From Myxocyprinus asiaticus (Eukaryota > Chordata > Actinopteri > Cypriniformes > Catostomidae), in assembly GCF_019703515.2 (NCBI RefSeq), contig NC_059368.1:32251391-32315390 (forward strand): 64,000 nt of DNA, written 5' to 3'. The notes beneath the pieces are model-generated. The model saw only the letters and a list, made by a program, of their open reading frames with translations. It did not search any database and was not told where the DNA came from. Made by a program: the position numbers and the translations under genes. This document shows positions 39,422-51,569 of the stretch, piece by piece. Positions within the stretch are counted from its first letter, which is position 1. Every line of letters starts with the position of its first letter.

Positions 39422-41426
39422 ATTGTTTACATGACGTTTCAGAAAGCCACTTGAATAAAAAGCATGTTAACTGCATGTAAATGTGGTCTCTGACTGCCGT
39501 AGAACAGCACAGCATTTTACAAAACCACACTGGAAAGTGAGTCTCACACTTTCAGTCCAGAAACTTTCAGTATTCTTCCATGTAGCGACTGCATACAGCA
39601 GTCAGACAAAAATCGGTCAAATATTTATAGTAAAAATTTCACAGACTGATGTTCTGAATTTGGAGAAAGCTTATTCGTAGATCAAAATAAGCCTCACATT
39701 TGTCAAACTGAAGGCCTAGAGTGAATTTCTGATATGGATAAGCATAGACAAACTGTGGTACTGCCTTTCATTTTTGCTCATTTTAAAATCATTGTACAAC
39801 AGCATCTCTTTTTTTTTTTTTTTTTAAATGTAATACTAAAATAAAATAACATAATAAATAATTATAAAGAGTCTTTTTTTAATGAGAATCATCATTAAAA
39901 AACAAGGGGGACAAAAATGAGATTCAGGGGGTAAAACTTGCTTAAGTGAAAAAAGTCACAATGCAAAAGAAAAATATTTCACCCAGTATGAATAGAGAAA
40001 AAAAAAGAAAAGAAAAAAGTTTGCTTTCATTAAGATATACAGACATCTTTCGTAGAAGGTTTTCGTGCAAAATGTCATTTAGGCTAGTTGCATTGTACTT
40101 TGGGTGAACAACAGGCCTTAAAATTGTAACACCAAAAACATTTTATGAACACTTCCAATTCCATGACAATCATTATACAAAGGAGCTCTGAGATCGGTGT
40201 GAAAAGCGTTTTGTCATTCTTGCCATCTTGTAGGCCCCTTGTCTCAACTGTTGCTGTGGCAGACAGACAAGACACTTTTGATAGTACACATCACCTCTCA
40301 CTTCCTCTGTGAGCCAGCAGCATGACTGGCACTCACGTTACCCTGGAAACTACTTACAGTCTGTCAAACAAGTACAAGAGCGAAAGCCTGCATGTTTAAC
40401 AGAGTTCTGTTACAAAAATCAGATTTTATAAAACAAGCAGTCATGATAAGCTGCCGAACAACCTTTACTGCTATTTTTAAGATGAAGCCATGCATAAGTT
40501 CAGAATGGAATAGCCTATTAATGTACTGCATACTGGGCAGTATATTTCTGCCTAGTAGATAGTGTTTACTGTTATTTTGCATTTTTAATTATTACAATTT
40601 GGCCAAAACTATTACAAACTTTTGGTAGAAAAATCAAATAATGAGTCAAGAAAATTTGTATTCTTGTTGATATTTTTTCAGGTCCAATCTGCAACCTAGA
40701 AATGAAAGGTCAGGTCAAGTGCATGATATTGTGGGATATAGTAGTGTGCTCTACGGTATACTGCATTTTCGCAAAAGTAGTATCTCATGCATTTAGAAAA
40801 TGTGTAGAGTATGCACACATCATACATACGGCAGAAATATTATGAGCAGTGTGCTGTTCCAAACATGTCCAAAGTTTCCTTTGAAAAGTTTGTAAAAAGC
40901 ACCAACCTGAAAACTTCTATAATCTCAGCAAAGAAAACGCAACGTTAGCCTGACTGTAACAAAACTAAAGGTCTCTGAGTGAACAACCATCTAAATTAAT
41001 TAAATTTAAGTACAGCACACAAATGCCAATTTGAATGACAGACAAAAATGGAAACAGAGGAAGTTCATGTACAACTTTGTAATCATCACAGAAATGTGAA
41101 AAACAACGTCCCGTGATAAATTCTTAAGTTACAGAGAGTCTAGGATGTGACGGACCTTTGAAACAGCTGCCGTTTCATATTGCGAGAGACACCCAGATCA
41201 TTAGCCTAATTAAAGAGTTCCCTACTAAACCTCACAGGCCTACATGTCCGAGAGCACACACAAAAATAGCCAGACAGGCACATGGAAGAATTTAAACACT
41301 AACGCATGGCTAGGAAAAAGGCTTCAAATGACCCTGTAGCTTAAAATGCACACCATTATATGGAGTCAGAACATGAGACGCACGAAAAGGCATGCGATTT
41401 ACGCATATTACAGAATCACAGACGAA
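39422..41426. other. Unassigned sequence
   Basis: A T run lies at 39808-39827 and A-rich low-complexity DNA at 39995-40020. Short frames (for example 40084-40275 and 40364-40582, minus) have no recognisable domain. Confidence 0.4.
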
Positions 41427-41434
41427 ATTTAAAC

Positions 41435-41653
41435 TAGGGATGTGCTGAACGACTAATTTCAATTATGTTTAAATGGAAAATTTGAAGTCGACTAGTCGAC
41501 TAGTCTAAAAAGGAACCAATAACAATATAAAGCTAAACATAAATGTGTACAAATTATCATCGGTTTAATGGGGGGAAATATTAACCGACTAGTAATTCCA
41601 GTGTTGACTAGCAGCATCAGAACTGTTTAGTCGACTAGTCTCGCACATCCCTA
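41435..41653. mobile_element. Short hAT MITE
   Basis: TAGGGATGTGCTGAACGACT and GACTAGTCTCGCACATCCCTA are inverted ends around only 219 bp. Flanks ATTTAAAC and ATGTAAAG agree at six of eight bases. GTCGACTAGTCGACTAGT words repeat inside. It is a deletion derivative of the type at 21232-22211. Confidence 0.85.
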
Positions 41654-41922
41654 ATGTAAAGATAAGGCCTCATTCAAGTGAGCGTTTGTTCGCATGCCCG
41701 TCCTGCAGGGCTCATCTTGCGTTTCAGAAAACCCCTTGTCATCCAAGTAGGGAAACAAACCAGAACAGCCCCTATGATCCTCAAACACATGCGCACAAAC
41801 AGAAGAAAGGTAGGCCCTTGTTGAGAAGGGGGTCCCATTTCACAAATGTACTCTGTGTGTGAATAATCACATTTCTTTGTCGAGCAGAGGGCACAAGGCC
41901 AGATGGGTCTCGTAGGACACTT

Positions 41923-42600
41923 TAAAGGGGCCATGACATGAGGAATCAAATGTTCCTTGATTTTTTGAGAGTTCATTGTACTATAAAAACATATTGTACA
42001 TTTCAGAACTGAAAACGTCCTCCTTAATAGAAAAAGAGCATTTATTTAATCCAGGCTCGAGAAATGGCTCATTTGGAATTTGTGGAACTAGTGACGTCAC
42101 AAGGATCAAATACATCAGCATATGACTGCCTCTTCAGCAAGACAACAACGCCTATTTTTCGTCATTGCACCCTTGGCTCCGCTCACTGGTGCTCACAGTC
42201 AGTCACAGGTTAAGAGGAGAGACATAGGCCTGTCTTGGGACACTCATCTACAACAAAAGGGACTTACACAGGATATCTTCATGTGCCTATCTAGATTGAA
42301 ATGTTTCTCTACACTAGATGAACGGCTTTGACCGTTAGCATTTCGTGCTTCTTTTAAAATATGCAATGTCAAGCTATAACTTTAAAAAGGAGACCTCAAT
42401 TCTATTTAATTCAGCTGAGTTGTGTCTTGCTGTTTTGAAGGCATCTTTCAAACGTTTTCTGCAACTTTTAAAAAACGCCTCTCATTCTGCTGCTGCCACT
42501 TAATGGGAGAAACACATTCTGTGTCATTCAGTGTAAACAAGCACGGAAGATGTGAGATGTCGCTCCTGCATCATCCAGTGTCCAGCATCTCTGCTTTGGC
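41923..42600 (+). repeat. Interspersed repeat (GGGGCCATGACATGAGG family)
   Basis: Starts AAAGGGGCCATGACATGAGG and includes AACTGAAAACGTCCTCCTTA and GTGACGTCAC. I recognise this as a common cyprinid repeat, without a confirmed class. The 69-residue frame inside (42122-42331) is not a gene. Confidence 0.55.
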
Positions 42601-42642
42601 CTGCTGAAGTAAACAAAATCACTGTGGATTGTACATGGTATA

Positions 42643-44267
42643 CAGTGCATCCGGAAAGTATTCACAGCGCTCAACTTTTTCCACATTTTGTTATTTTACA
42701 GCCTTATTCCAAAATGGATTCAATTCATTATTTTCCTCAAAATTCTACAAACAATACCCCATAATGACAACGTAAAAGAAGTTTGTCTGAAATATTTGAA
42801 AATTTATTAAATAAAAAAAACGGAGGAAAAAAAAAATCACATGTACATAAGTATTCACAGCCTTTGCTCAATACTTTGTTGAAGCACCTTTGGCACCAAT
42901 TACAGCCTCGAGTCTTTTTGAGTATGATGCTACAAGCTTGGCACACATATTTTGGGCAATTTCTCCCATTCTTCTTTGCAGGACCTCTCAAGATCCATCA
43001 GGTTGGATGGGGAGCGTCGGTGCACAGCCATTTTCAGATCTCTCCAGAGATGTTCAATTGGGTTCAAGTTTGGGCTCTGGCTGGGCCACTCAAGGACATT
43101 CACAGAGTTGTCCCGGAGCCACTCCTTTGCTATCTTGGCTGTGTGCTTAGGGTCGTTGTCCTGTTGGAAGATGAACCTTCGCCCCAGTCTGAGGTCCAAA
43201 GCGCTCTGGAGCAGGTTTTCATCAAGGATGTCTCTGTACATTGCTGCATTCATCTTTCCCTCGATCCTGACTTGTCTCCCAGTTCCTGCCGCTGAAATAC
43301 ATCCACACAACATGATGCTGCCACCACCATGCTTCACTGTAGGGATGGTATTGGACAGGTGATGAGCGGTGCCTGGTTTCCTCCAGACATGACGCATGCC
43401 ATTCAGGCCAAAGAGTTCAATCTTTGTTTCTCATGGTCTGAGAGTCCTTCAGGTGCCTTTTGGTAAACTCCAGGTGGGCTGTCATGTGCCTTTTACTGAG
43501 GAGTGGCTTCCGTCTGGCCACTCTACCATACAGGCCTGATTGGTGGAGTGCTGCAGAGATGGTTGTTCTTCTGGAAGGTTCTCCTCTCTCCACAGAGAAA
43601 TGCTGGAGCTCTGTCAGAGTGACCATTGGGTTCTTGGTCACCTCCCTGACTAAGGCCCTTCTCCCCCGATCGCTCAGTTTGGCCAGGCGGCCAGCTCTAG
43701 GAAGAGTCCTGGTGGTTCCAAACTTTTTCCATTTACGGATGATGGAGGCCACTGTACTCATTGGGACCTTCAATGCTGCAGAAATTTTTCTGTACACTTC
43801 CCCAGATCTGTGCCTCGATATAATCCTGTCTCGGAGGTCTACAGACAATTCCTTGGACTTCATGGCTTGGTTTGTGCTCTGACATGCACTGTTAACTGTG
43901 GGACCTTATGTAGACAGGTGTGTGCGCCTTTCCAAATCATGTCCAATCAACTGAATTTACCACAGGTGGACTCCAATCAAGTTGTAGAAACATCTCAAGG
44001 ATAATCAGTGGAAACAGGATGCACCTGAGCTCAATTTTGAGTGTCATGGCAAAGGCTGTGAATATTTATGTACATGTGATTTTTTTTCGTTTTTTATTTT
44101 TAATAAATTTGCAAAACTTTCAAACAAACTTCTTTCACGTTGTCATTATGGGGTATTGTTTATGGAATTTTGAGGAAAATAATTAATTTAATCCATTTTG
44201 GAATAAGGCTGTAACATAACAAAATGTGGAAAAAGTGAAGCGCTGTGAATACTTTCCGGATGCACTG
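42643..44267 (-). mobile_element. Tc1-like transposon, minus strand, nearly complete
   Basis: Ends CAGTGCATCCGGAAAGTATT and AATACTTTCCGGATGCACTG are flanked by TA (42641-42642, 44268-44269). The arms stay similar for about 180 bases. Length 1625 bp is full size. The low number of lesions suggests it is younger than the other Tc1 copies here. Confidence 0.95.
42868..43863 (-). pseudogene. Tc1-like transposase broken by a small deletion at the active site
   Basis: The minus-strand frame opens MKSKELSVDLRDRIISRHRS, with a paired helix-turn-helix (YRKISAALKVPMSTVASIIR), and runs 148 codons to DSQTMRNKD and a stop. A second frame of 155 codons resumes at [13 protein letters not shown]. The missing link is the block with the first catalytic Asp (WSDETK). 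The junction sequence ACAAAGATTG suggests a deletion of about 23 bases. The second Asp ([10 protein letters not shown]) and the Glu (NLNPIEHLW) remain. Another frameshift near 42950 puts the last 25 residues, ending in STKY, out of frame. Confidence 0.94.
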
Positions 44268-44269
44268 TA

Positions 44270-44589
44270 CATGGTGGATTGTAAACGACTGTATATGTTT
44301 TCGGCTCATATCAGCGAGGATTACTTGTGAACCAGTCACAATATGATTCAAGCTTTGCAAGGGAACTTTTACTGAAAGATGTGTCAGTTAAACACTACAA
44401 GACCCATGAGTAACCAGCTTCACTCACAAATGTTTCAAATGTCATGACTGTTTGATAGTTGCTATGCTTGAGTGAACAGATTAAATGTGTTGGGTGTACA
44501 TTGTGTGTTAACCCTGAAAATTTGTTTTATAAATTATAATGTGAAGCTTGTTCATTTTCTTCTGATTGAGTTTCAAATATAGCTGTTTT
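44270..44589. other. No recognised feature
   Basis: Flank of the Tc1 element. GTACATGGT occurs on both sides of the element (42631 and 44267), probably by chance. Confidence 0.35.
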
Positions 44590-44760
44590 TGAGGGGCTGC
44601 AAGAAGTTAGCCAATCAAAACAGTGGGCATTTACACTGAAGTCTTAAAGGGCCAGATAGCATAAAAACAAGCATTTCAGACAGAGAGCCAGAGACAGGGT
44701 GGAAAATTATCATATTACTACATTATGATTGTTTTTGTGCCGAAAAAAAAAAAAAAAAAA
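44590..44760 (+). repeat. Interspersed repeat R1, copy 3
   Basis: TTAGCCAATCAAAACAGTGG, AAGTCTTAAAGGGCCAGATA and TTTCAGACAGAGAGCCAGAG correspond to 150-230. It ends in a run of 19 A. Confidence 0.65.
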
Positions 44761-45102
44761 TAAGTGGACCATTACACCAGTTTGTGTTCAATTAGGCCTA
44801 GATCTATGCTTCCAGTCACAAGATTTTTTGATGAACTATTGATGAGTTAAACCAGATGGTGAAGGAAAAGCAGCCAACAAGTGGCCAGCATACATAGAAG
44901 CTCCTTCAATACTATTGAAGAAGCGTCCAAGTATGCACCTTCTGAAGTTGCTTGAGAGAATAAATAAAGAATTCCCACCTGTGCAGCAGTCAAAGAAACA
45001 GCTGCACTGAAGCAATGTTTCAGCTCTAAGCAACACCAGGATCTGCCCTGCAGTAGTTTACAAAGGACAAAGCTTTCTTATGTAGAGACAGGAAGCGCTC
45101 AT

Positions 45103-45110
<8 letters not shown>

Positions 45111-45152
<42 letters not shown>
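45111..45152. repeat. (GA)n microsatellite
   Basis: About 20 GA dinucleotides in a row within purine-rich DNA. Confidence 0.97.
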
Positions 45153-45157
<5 letters not shown>

Positions 45158-45439
45158 AATAGAGAAAGACAGACTGATTATGGGAATTAAAGCAATGCCA
45201 GATGCTTGATTTGACTATAAAACATTCTGATAGACAATACAATATCACTGGTTTTCGGTAAGAGACAAAGGCAGGCCTACACACAGCCATAAAGCCTGAC
45301 TGCGGCCTGTAGGAACACTCAAAGACTGATATCACAACAACATTGCCAAAATCAAACAAAGGGAGTCCAAAACAGGCTACAGATCCCATCAAGCCTTGCT
45401 CACTTTACACCTATGTGTGAAATTCTGAAGGACTGAACT

Positions 45440-46160
45440 CTCAACTCCTATTGGTTGAAATGCACGACAGAACACGTCCCCCAACCATGACGTCATCGAG
45501 AGTATAAAACCCGGAAATTCCTTCTAGGCTTTACTTCCAGCAACAGCATGTGCCTCATTTAGATGCAGCCTGATGCTTCCAGGTGTAGCCTCGTTGCCCA
45601 AGGAAGTGATCCCCAATTCGCTGGACAAGTTGAGATTTCTCCGTGTTCCACCGAGCACGCTAACGGATCCAAAGGAGACCACCAAGCAATCCACGTCTTC
45701 ACCCTTTTGCCTGAAGAAGTAAAGAAAGATTTCTCTTCCTTCCTCAACCAATTCGACTTCGCTATATTCTCCGCCAAAATGCCAAGAATCAGCCGTCGTA
45801 CCGCCCGCAGACAGAGCGAGGAAACTCCCGTCATCACCTGAGCTTCGAGGAATGGAGTCGGAGTCAAACGATGGACGAACACACATCTACCCACGACCTC
45901 ACTCGACTCAAGTAAGAGGTTTACATCTGGGCAGAGATAGATTATTATAGTGTGTTATTCTTGCGTATCAAGGTTATTGCTTGTACAGTTTACGGACCGC
46001 TGAGTCCACTCATTGCTGCTAATAATACTCAAGGTATTATTGTAACTCACTGTTACCACAAATGAGATTTGCTGTGTTGTTGGCCAACCCCGTTGGACTG
46101 TTTGTGCATTTCCGCCATCACATACTGCATACTGAGTTTATCTAATAAAGAACCAACGAC
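45440..46160 (+). promoter_or_regulatory. TATA/CRE promoter-like and poly(A)-signal stretch, possible LTR
   Basis: In order: an inverted CCAAT box (ATTGG, about 45452), a CRE (TGACGTCA, 45488-45495), a TATA box (TATAAAA, about 45501), and AATAAAG at about 46145. This spacing of a strong promoter then a poly(A) signal is what an LTR would show. Downstream, GCGCCCAAC at about 47199 resembles part of a lysine-tRNA primer site. No gag or pol frame follows, and no 5-base duplication was found. A host promoter is the alternative. Confidence 0.35.
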
Positions 46161-46518
46161 CGCGGCGTACGGATTACGAGCCGTTCACTGCATCTCTGAG
46201 TGATAAAATAATGGTTGCCCTCTCTCCCACGATCGCTAAAACCAGCTTCGGTGCAGTCACTCTTTTCTCTCTCTTTTGTACTAACCGCACACACGACCCC
46301 TCACAAACATTCCCGCACACACATTTGGCGAGCAGATAACTTGGCGATACAATCTAGCTTTGTTCCTACATTATCGTACCAGCGGAGACACGTGTTAAAT
46401 GGGCAGACACCATTAACCAGTCTCTCTGCCTACATTCGCGGCCACATTCTCTGGCCGGAAACCTTGCGTGACACCCTCCACGAGAGCCTCATCTGCCATT
46501 TTGTGCAGTGCAGTGCAC

Positions 46519-46582
46519 TGCACTCTCTCTCTCTCACACACTCACTCACACACACACTCACACACACACTCACACACACACC
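46519..46582. repeat. CT/CA-rich simple repeat
   Basis: GTGCAGTGCAGTGCACTGCA followed by CTCTCT and repeated ACACACACTC units. Confidence 0.9.
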
Positions 46583-46934
46583 TTCCTCTTATTTTGTGGC
46601 TTATTTGTTACCATATCTAATCATGTTAACATTTAGTTTGTAGTTGGAAGTCGGAAGTTTATTGACTGCATTGTATTGATTATTAATTGATATTACTGCA
46701 TTAATAATCTTTGTTATACTTTAAAGAGAAGTGTTTTGGTATTGTTCTGCATGCATCTGTGTCAAGGGCTGGTAGGGGATGTCAGGGCTCAGATTCAAGC
46801 CTTCACTGTTTTCCTTTTGATTGTCGATGTTCTCCGGACGTCGACTTTCCTAAGAGAACAATCCTATAGTGAGACTGCTATACTGTCTGGTTATTAGTCC
46901 CTGATTCCAGGGTGATGGCGATATGAATCTTTAT

Positions 46935-47160
46935 TAATATTCTATTGATTTTGATAACTGATAATTATCTGTGATGATTGTTGATTTGAAGGATTAATAA
47001 GCTAGTGTTAATTCTAATCAATGTTCTATGGATTTTAATAATTAATAACTATATTTTATGATTTATGGTTATCTTTGATGATTGTTGATTTAAAGGATTA
47101 AAAAGCTAATGTTGATTTTAATCAATGTTCTATTGATTTTAATAATTAATCTCTGATAAG
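46935..47160 (+). repeat. Two to three diverged tandem units of ~100 bp
   Basis: TGATGATTGTTGATTTGAAG with GGATTAATAAGCTAGTG and CAATGTTCTATGGATTTTAA recur with substitutions about 100 bases apart. Confidence 0.7.
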
Positions 47161-47205
47161 TATTAATTATTGCTACTAACTAAACCTGCTCCTGAACGAA
47201 GCGCC

Positions 47206-49407
47206 CAACAATGCTTTCAATGGATTGTAATGTGTGGGTTACCCCAAAACAGCAGGGCTGAGAAGAGAAACTACAGTGGAGAGAGAGACCTGAATTTATG
47301 AAAGAATGAAGACAGATAACTCTATTTGTGTGATTTGTACCAGAAGACGGACACATACACACGTGCTATAGAGTGCAACAGTGCCCCGCCCACTTATTTA
47401 GCGTATGGGTTCCGGAAGTATTTTTCCCCATTAATTTTTTGCATATGATAACATTTATGATTTTCATAAAATCCTCCATAAAAGAGTTACATACCATGAA
47501 CCAAACCACCAGCTCTGAGATGAACCACATCACAAACTTTGTTTTGAGGCGAAAACATATTTGAAAATCAGACAAAAAGACAAAAGGTACAAGGCTGTGT
47601 ACTTACCGTCTTTCACGAGGTTACACGCTACAATCCCATGAAGCATTGCGAATGATGTAGTTGACTAAAAAACTACGGGAATATATCAAACTATTGATTT
47701 TAGGTTGTTGATTATAAGCAGAGACTATTTAGTAGAGACAGGCCACTTCTATTAAAATGAATGGGAGAAATTGGAACGCCCAGCCAAGGAGCTCCAAGCA
47801 CCCAACAGTCAATGGATGTAAAAAGGAAGTGTCGCCTTACAGTTAAAAGAGCCAATCACCTTCTAGATACAGACATCGCCTGTCAATCAACTCAACAAAG
47901 TGCATGCGCATTAGCTATACAAGCCGGGAAAATTTAGTTTTTTAGCGTAATCTGAGGTAAAGAAGCACAATTTATGATACCAACATTTTAAGATTAATTT
48001 GAAATATGATCTTTGATTGTAATCTTGACCAAATGTCTTTGAGATTTCAATGTTCCCCCATTCAAGTAGATAAGAGCTGCACTGTCATGACTAGAAATAG
48101 CCTCCAGGGAGCATTCCAAAGATGGCTGCCAGTGGACTGACTTGCTAGAGAAACTTTGTTATAAGTAAGGAAACAATATATATTAAGTGTATTGCAAAAT
48201 ATTCTGATATGAACAATTAAATAAGTACTTTAATGGTAAGGGAGACCTACTCGATTACGTCAATCATAGTGCTTCATGGGAGTGGGCGGTTGCTCTGAGG
48301 CAAATTTTGCAGGCTTTGTTGCCCGCGATTCCCTCCTCTGTGAACAGTTCTCTGCTGTACTATTGGTAATGTTGTTGTTTACCAGGAATTCCGCTATCAA
48401 ACACGCTATTTAAACAATTAAGTTTTAATAACACAGATGGATGGCTTCAACAGAAGCATATACCATCGATGAACAACCTCAGAGTTAAAGGTAGGTCTGT
48501 CTTGAAATGTTTATAAGTTATTGTTGAAAATCAATTGGAATATGGAAAAGCTGAATGGACATTTTACTTCCAGAACCAGAGTGTTACGCTCTATTGATCA
48601 AGTCATTAACATCTGATGGCATTTTTGAAAAAAAAAAAAAACGGTTGTCACTACCTGAATTTTTCTGTTGTAGTTAATTCGGTTGTTGAATGTGGTTGTC
48701 ACTCCTGTCTTTTATCTAACTGTGTGTGTACAGAACAGGATTAAGCACAACAAGGTGAACTGAGCTGTAGTGTGTACATGGCCATAGGCTCCCAACCCAA
48801 CCCCCAAACCTAAACCTAACCATCAGTGGAGTAAAAATGTAATGTTAGAGACGCGCTCGTCACTGATTATGCAACGTGATTACTTCCTGGTTTCAATGAG
48901 GGATCCAAACCCCGGTCTCCCATGCTGCTGTTGCAAAGCCACAGGAGAAGATAAATATGCTGGAGCCAATGCAAAAATGTCAGATAGATGATGGTGCCTT
49001 TTGGTGATTCGACATAATATGGCCGATCCAAGGGTACCAGAACTCTCGGAACAACATGCCGACTTCTCGTATGATCGTGTTGAAGACCTCTTCAGGCTTA
49101 TTTTCCCTACCCAACAATAATGCAAAAATAACAGCTGATAAAAAAATTAAAAAAAACATGTTTGCTAATGCTTTTTATAGCTGCGGCCATAAAACAGCAT
49201 AACAAAACTAATGTCAGACAATACCAAATTCAGAAAAAGTTGCTGGTAACATGTTTGAGCTAAAATGCCGATTTATAGATTCTAGTTCTCTGATTTTATG
49301 AAAAGATGCCATTTACTGACAGCAGCACAGAGTTTTACCAGAGTAAAAGGATTATGTCATTTACGCATTTGAATATTTTTCCTTCGTTCTATGACTGATG
49401 TGGAAAG
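47206..49407. other. Unassigned sequence, partly an inverted-repeat element
   Basis: AATCCCATGAAGCATTGCG at 47633 and TAGTGCTTCATGGGAGTG at 48269 are inverted, bracketing about 650 bases, possibly a large foldback. GGGATCCAAACCCCGGTCTC at 48900 resembles a tRNA-like SINE fragment. No gene is supported. Confidence 0.35.
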
Positions 49408-49415
49408 AAACACAC

Positions 49416-50928
49416 TAGGGATGCAACGGTTTCAAGGTTTCACAATATACCTCGGTTTCAAAACGGACAGTTATCATACTGTTGAAATCTTCTCATTGGC
49501 GGTATTGCATGAATATAAAGACAGATTTTTTCAGACCTTTTCTAAAACCCAAATCAGTTTAATTAAGACAGAATCTGCGACATTTACACAGCATCATACA
49601 AACCTGCCGAGATAAAATAAATCTTTAAATTGCGCCATCTTCTTTGACTGTCACTCAATTTTAAAGGTGACATGCAGGTGTCGCGAGTGCAGTGCATCAC
49701 GAGCACATTAGAAGTGCAGCACGAGCGCATCATACAGACATGTCCAAGCCTGAACCTTTATTCCGCCGACAAAGCGGTTGAAGTCTGCTGTCTGGGATTA
49801 CTTTGGGTATGTTAAAGACCCACAAGGTACCATCAATGTTGATGGATACCCAGTCTGTAAAGTTTGTCGCAAAAAAGTATTGGCTCAGGCGGGAAACACC
49901 TCAAGCCTTAAGCACCTTCTCCATTAGCACCATCCCACGGAATTTGTGGAGATGATGTAAGTGGAAATACAGTATAAAAGGATAATAAATTATAGCCCTG
50001 TTTCATAAAAACACCAGATTCAATGTTGTTTTACACCATATGTAATGATCAGCAGTTACAGAAATACTCAAACCAGCCCGTCTGGCACCAACAATCATGC
50101 CACAGTCCAAATCACTGCGAGATCAAATGTTTTCCCCATTCTGATGGTTGATGTGAACATTAACTGAAGCTCCAGACCTGTGTCTGCATTATTTTATGCA
50201 CTGCATTGCTGCCACACAATTGGCTGATAAGAAAAATTGCATGGATGAATGGTGAGAGCAGTCCTAAATAAAAAAATCTTTTATCTCTTATATTTCTATG
50301 AATTATGAAAAGGGTGGGAAAATTTTAGACAAAAGGGAACGCAAACTTATCTTCTCAACTATATATACTGTTTATTAAACCTCAGATTAATGGGTTATCA
50401 GCTGTCTTCCTTTTCTTCGGCTTTCTATCTAAATCGAGCAATTCTGTGATTTGGCGACTAAAAACAGCCATTTGGCTCCTTAATGTTTCAGGTTAGGAGC
50501 CAATGACTTTTTGTCAGGAGCCCTGAAATGTTAACCAGGGCAATTCAATTTCATAAATCATAAAGTAATTAATAAAAATATATATATTTTTTTTTTTTTT
50601 ACTTCTAATCATCTGACCATTTATTTAACAAATAATTTTTTTTTTTATTGGTTTACTTTTTTTTTTTTTTTTTTTTACTTTATCAGTTTAAGAGTGTGTC
50701 CTGATGTTCAAGATCAAGTTAAAGGATAAAAGTTGAAGAAATCCAAAATAAAGTTCAAAAATTGATTATAACTGAAATATTTCTCTGTGTGTTTCAGATA
50801 TATTTCATAACCAAATATTAAACTGCTAATAATATTATCAATGCACTTCAAACCTGTGATACCGTAATAACGTGGTAATTTTTGTGACAGTTATCATACC
50901 GTGAAAATATCATACCGTTAAAACCCTA
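49416..50928 (+). mobile_element. hAT element retaining a BED zinc-finger exon
   Basis: Ends TAGGGATGCAACGGTTTC and ATACCGTTAAAACCCTA are inverted. The 8-bp flank AAACACAC is perfect on both sides (49408-49415, 50929-50936). Subterminal words ACAGTTATCATAC occur near both ends. Only the first coding part of the transposase remains; T-rich low-complexity DNA (50585-50690) fills part of the rest. Confidence 0.92.
49740..49956 (+). pseudogene. hAT transposase N-terminal fragment, BED zinc finger
   Basis: An ATG at 49740 starts MSKPEPLFRRQS, and the frame then shifts. From 49787 a different frame reads AVWDYFGYVKDPQG, then the zinc ligands CKVC and, after NTSSLKHLLH, a TAG stop and HHP. The arrangement W-DYF, C-x2-C, and histidines about 20 residues later is that of BED fingers in ZBED1-like hAT transposases, where it binds the element ends. 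The segment ends at GAT followed by GTAAGT, a good splice donor, so this was probably the first coding exon. The catalytic part and dimerisation domain are absent. Confidence 0.82.
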
Positions 50929-50936
50929 AAACACAC

Positions 50937-51569
50937 CCAAATCACACATCCACTACCATATATAAACTGTATGTTAAAGAACACTTTATAATATACCATA
51001 TGTACAGAATGTGTATCAACGTTTAGAAAACTGGGTTAAGGGGACAAAAATCTGTATGCATATACTAACACAATCAGTTTGATAATAGTTATAACCCAGC
51101 TCAACACTTGACTGCCCAGTCACATTTTAATGGTCAAAACCAGATTCCTCTTTTGATCATTCAAGCTACTTAACATGATTCTGGTAATTTCATCATGTTT
51201 GGTTTCTATAAAACAGTGCTCCGTTCAATTCTAAAGAAAAACGGACTCAAGAAAGGTGGTCTCATTTCCATATATGATCAATACATGCTGAGGCAGACGT
51301 AATGAATGTCTTTTTAGGTTGGGTTTACAGCAGACTCAAAGCATTCAATGCTATTGACCTGCTGCCTGTGGTTTTTATACCAACTACTACCAGCATGTTC
51401 AGAATAAACACATTCCCTGAGTTTCCTTCCTTCCTACCTAGACCATTTGGGAAACACCTATAATGTCCAAAAATGCAGTCTAGGTAAACAGCTTTCTAGA
51501 ATTTGAACTCACACATGGCACAAATTACTTATCAATGCAGTCGAAAGGTTAAAGTAACCACTGATCTGA
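50937..51569. other. No recognised feature
   Basis: Mixed sequence between the BED-carrying hAT element and the nested stack. Confidence 0.4.

Noticed and set aside
42783..43295. 170-residue plus-strand open frame
   Set aside because: Antisense shadow of the Tc1 transposase on the minus strand.
43460..43882. 140-residue plus-strand open frame
   Set aside because: Also antisense to the same transposase.
45524..45894. Overlapping frames of 111-120 residues on the minus strand and 92 on the plus strand
   Set aside because: No recognisable domain in any of the three, and they lie in an LTR-like transcription unit; kept only as part of that region.
46210..46643. 142-residue plus-strand frame
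   Set aside because: Ends in translated CA/CT simple repeats; no domain.
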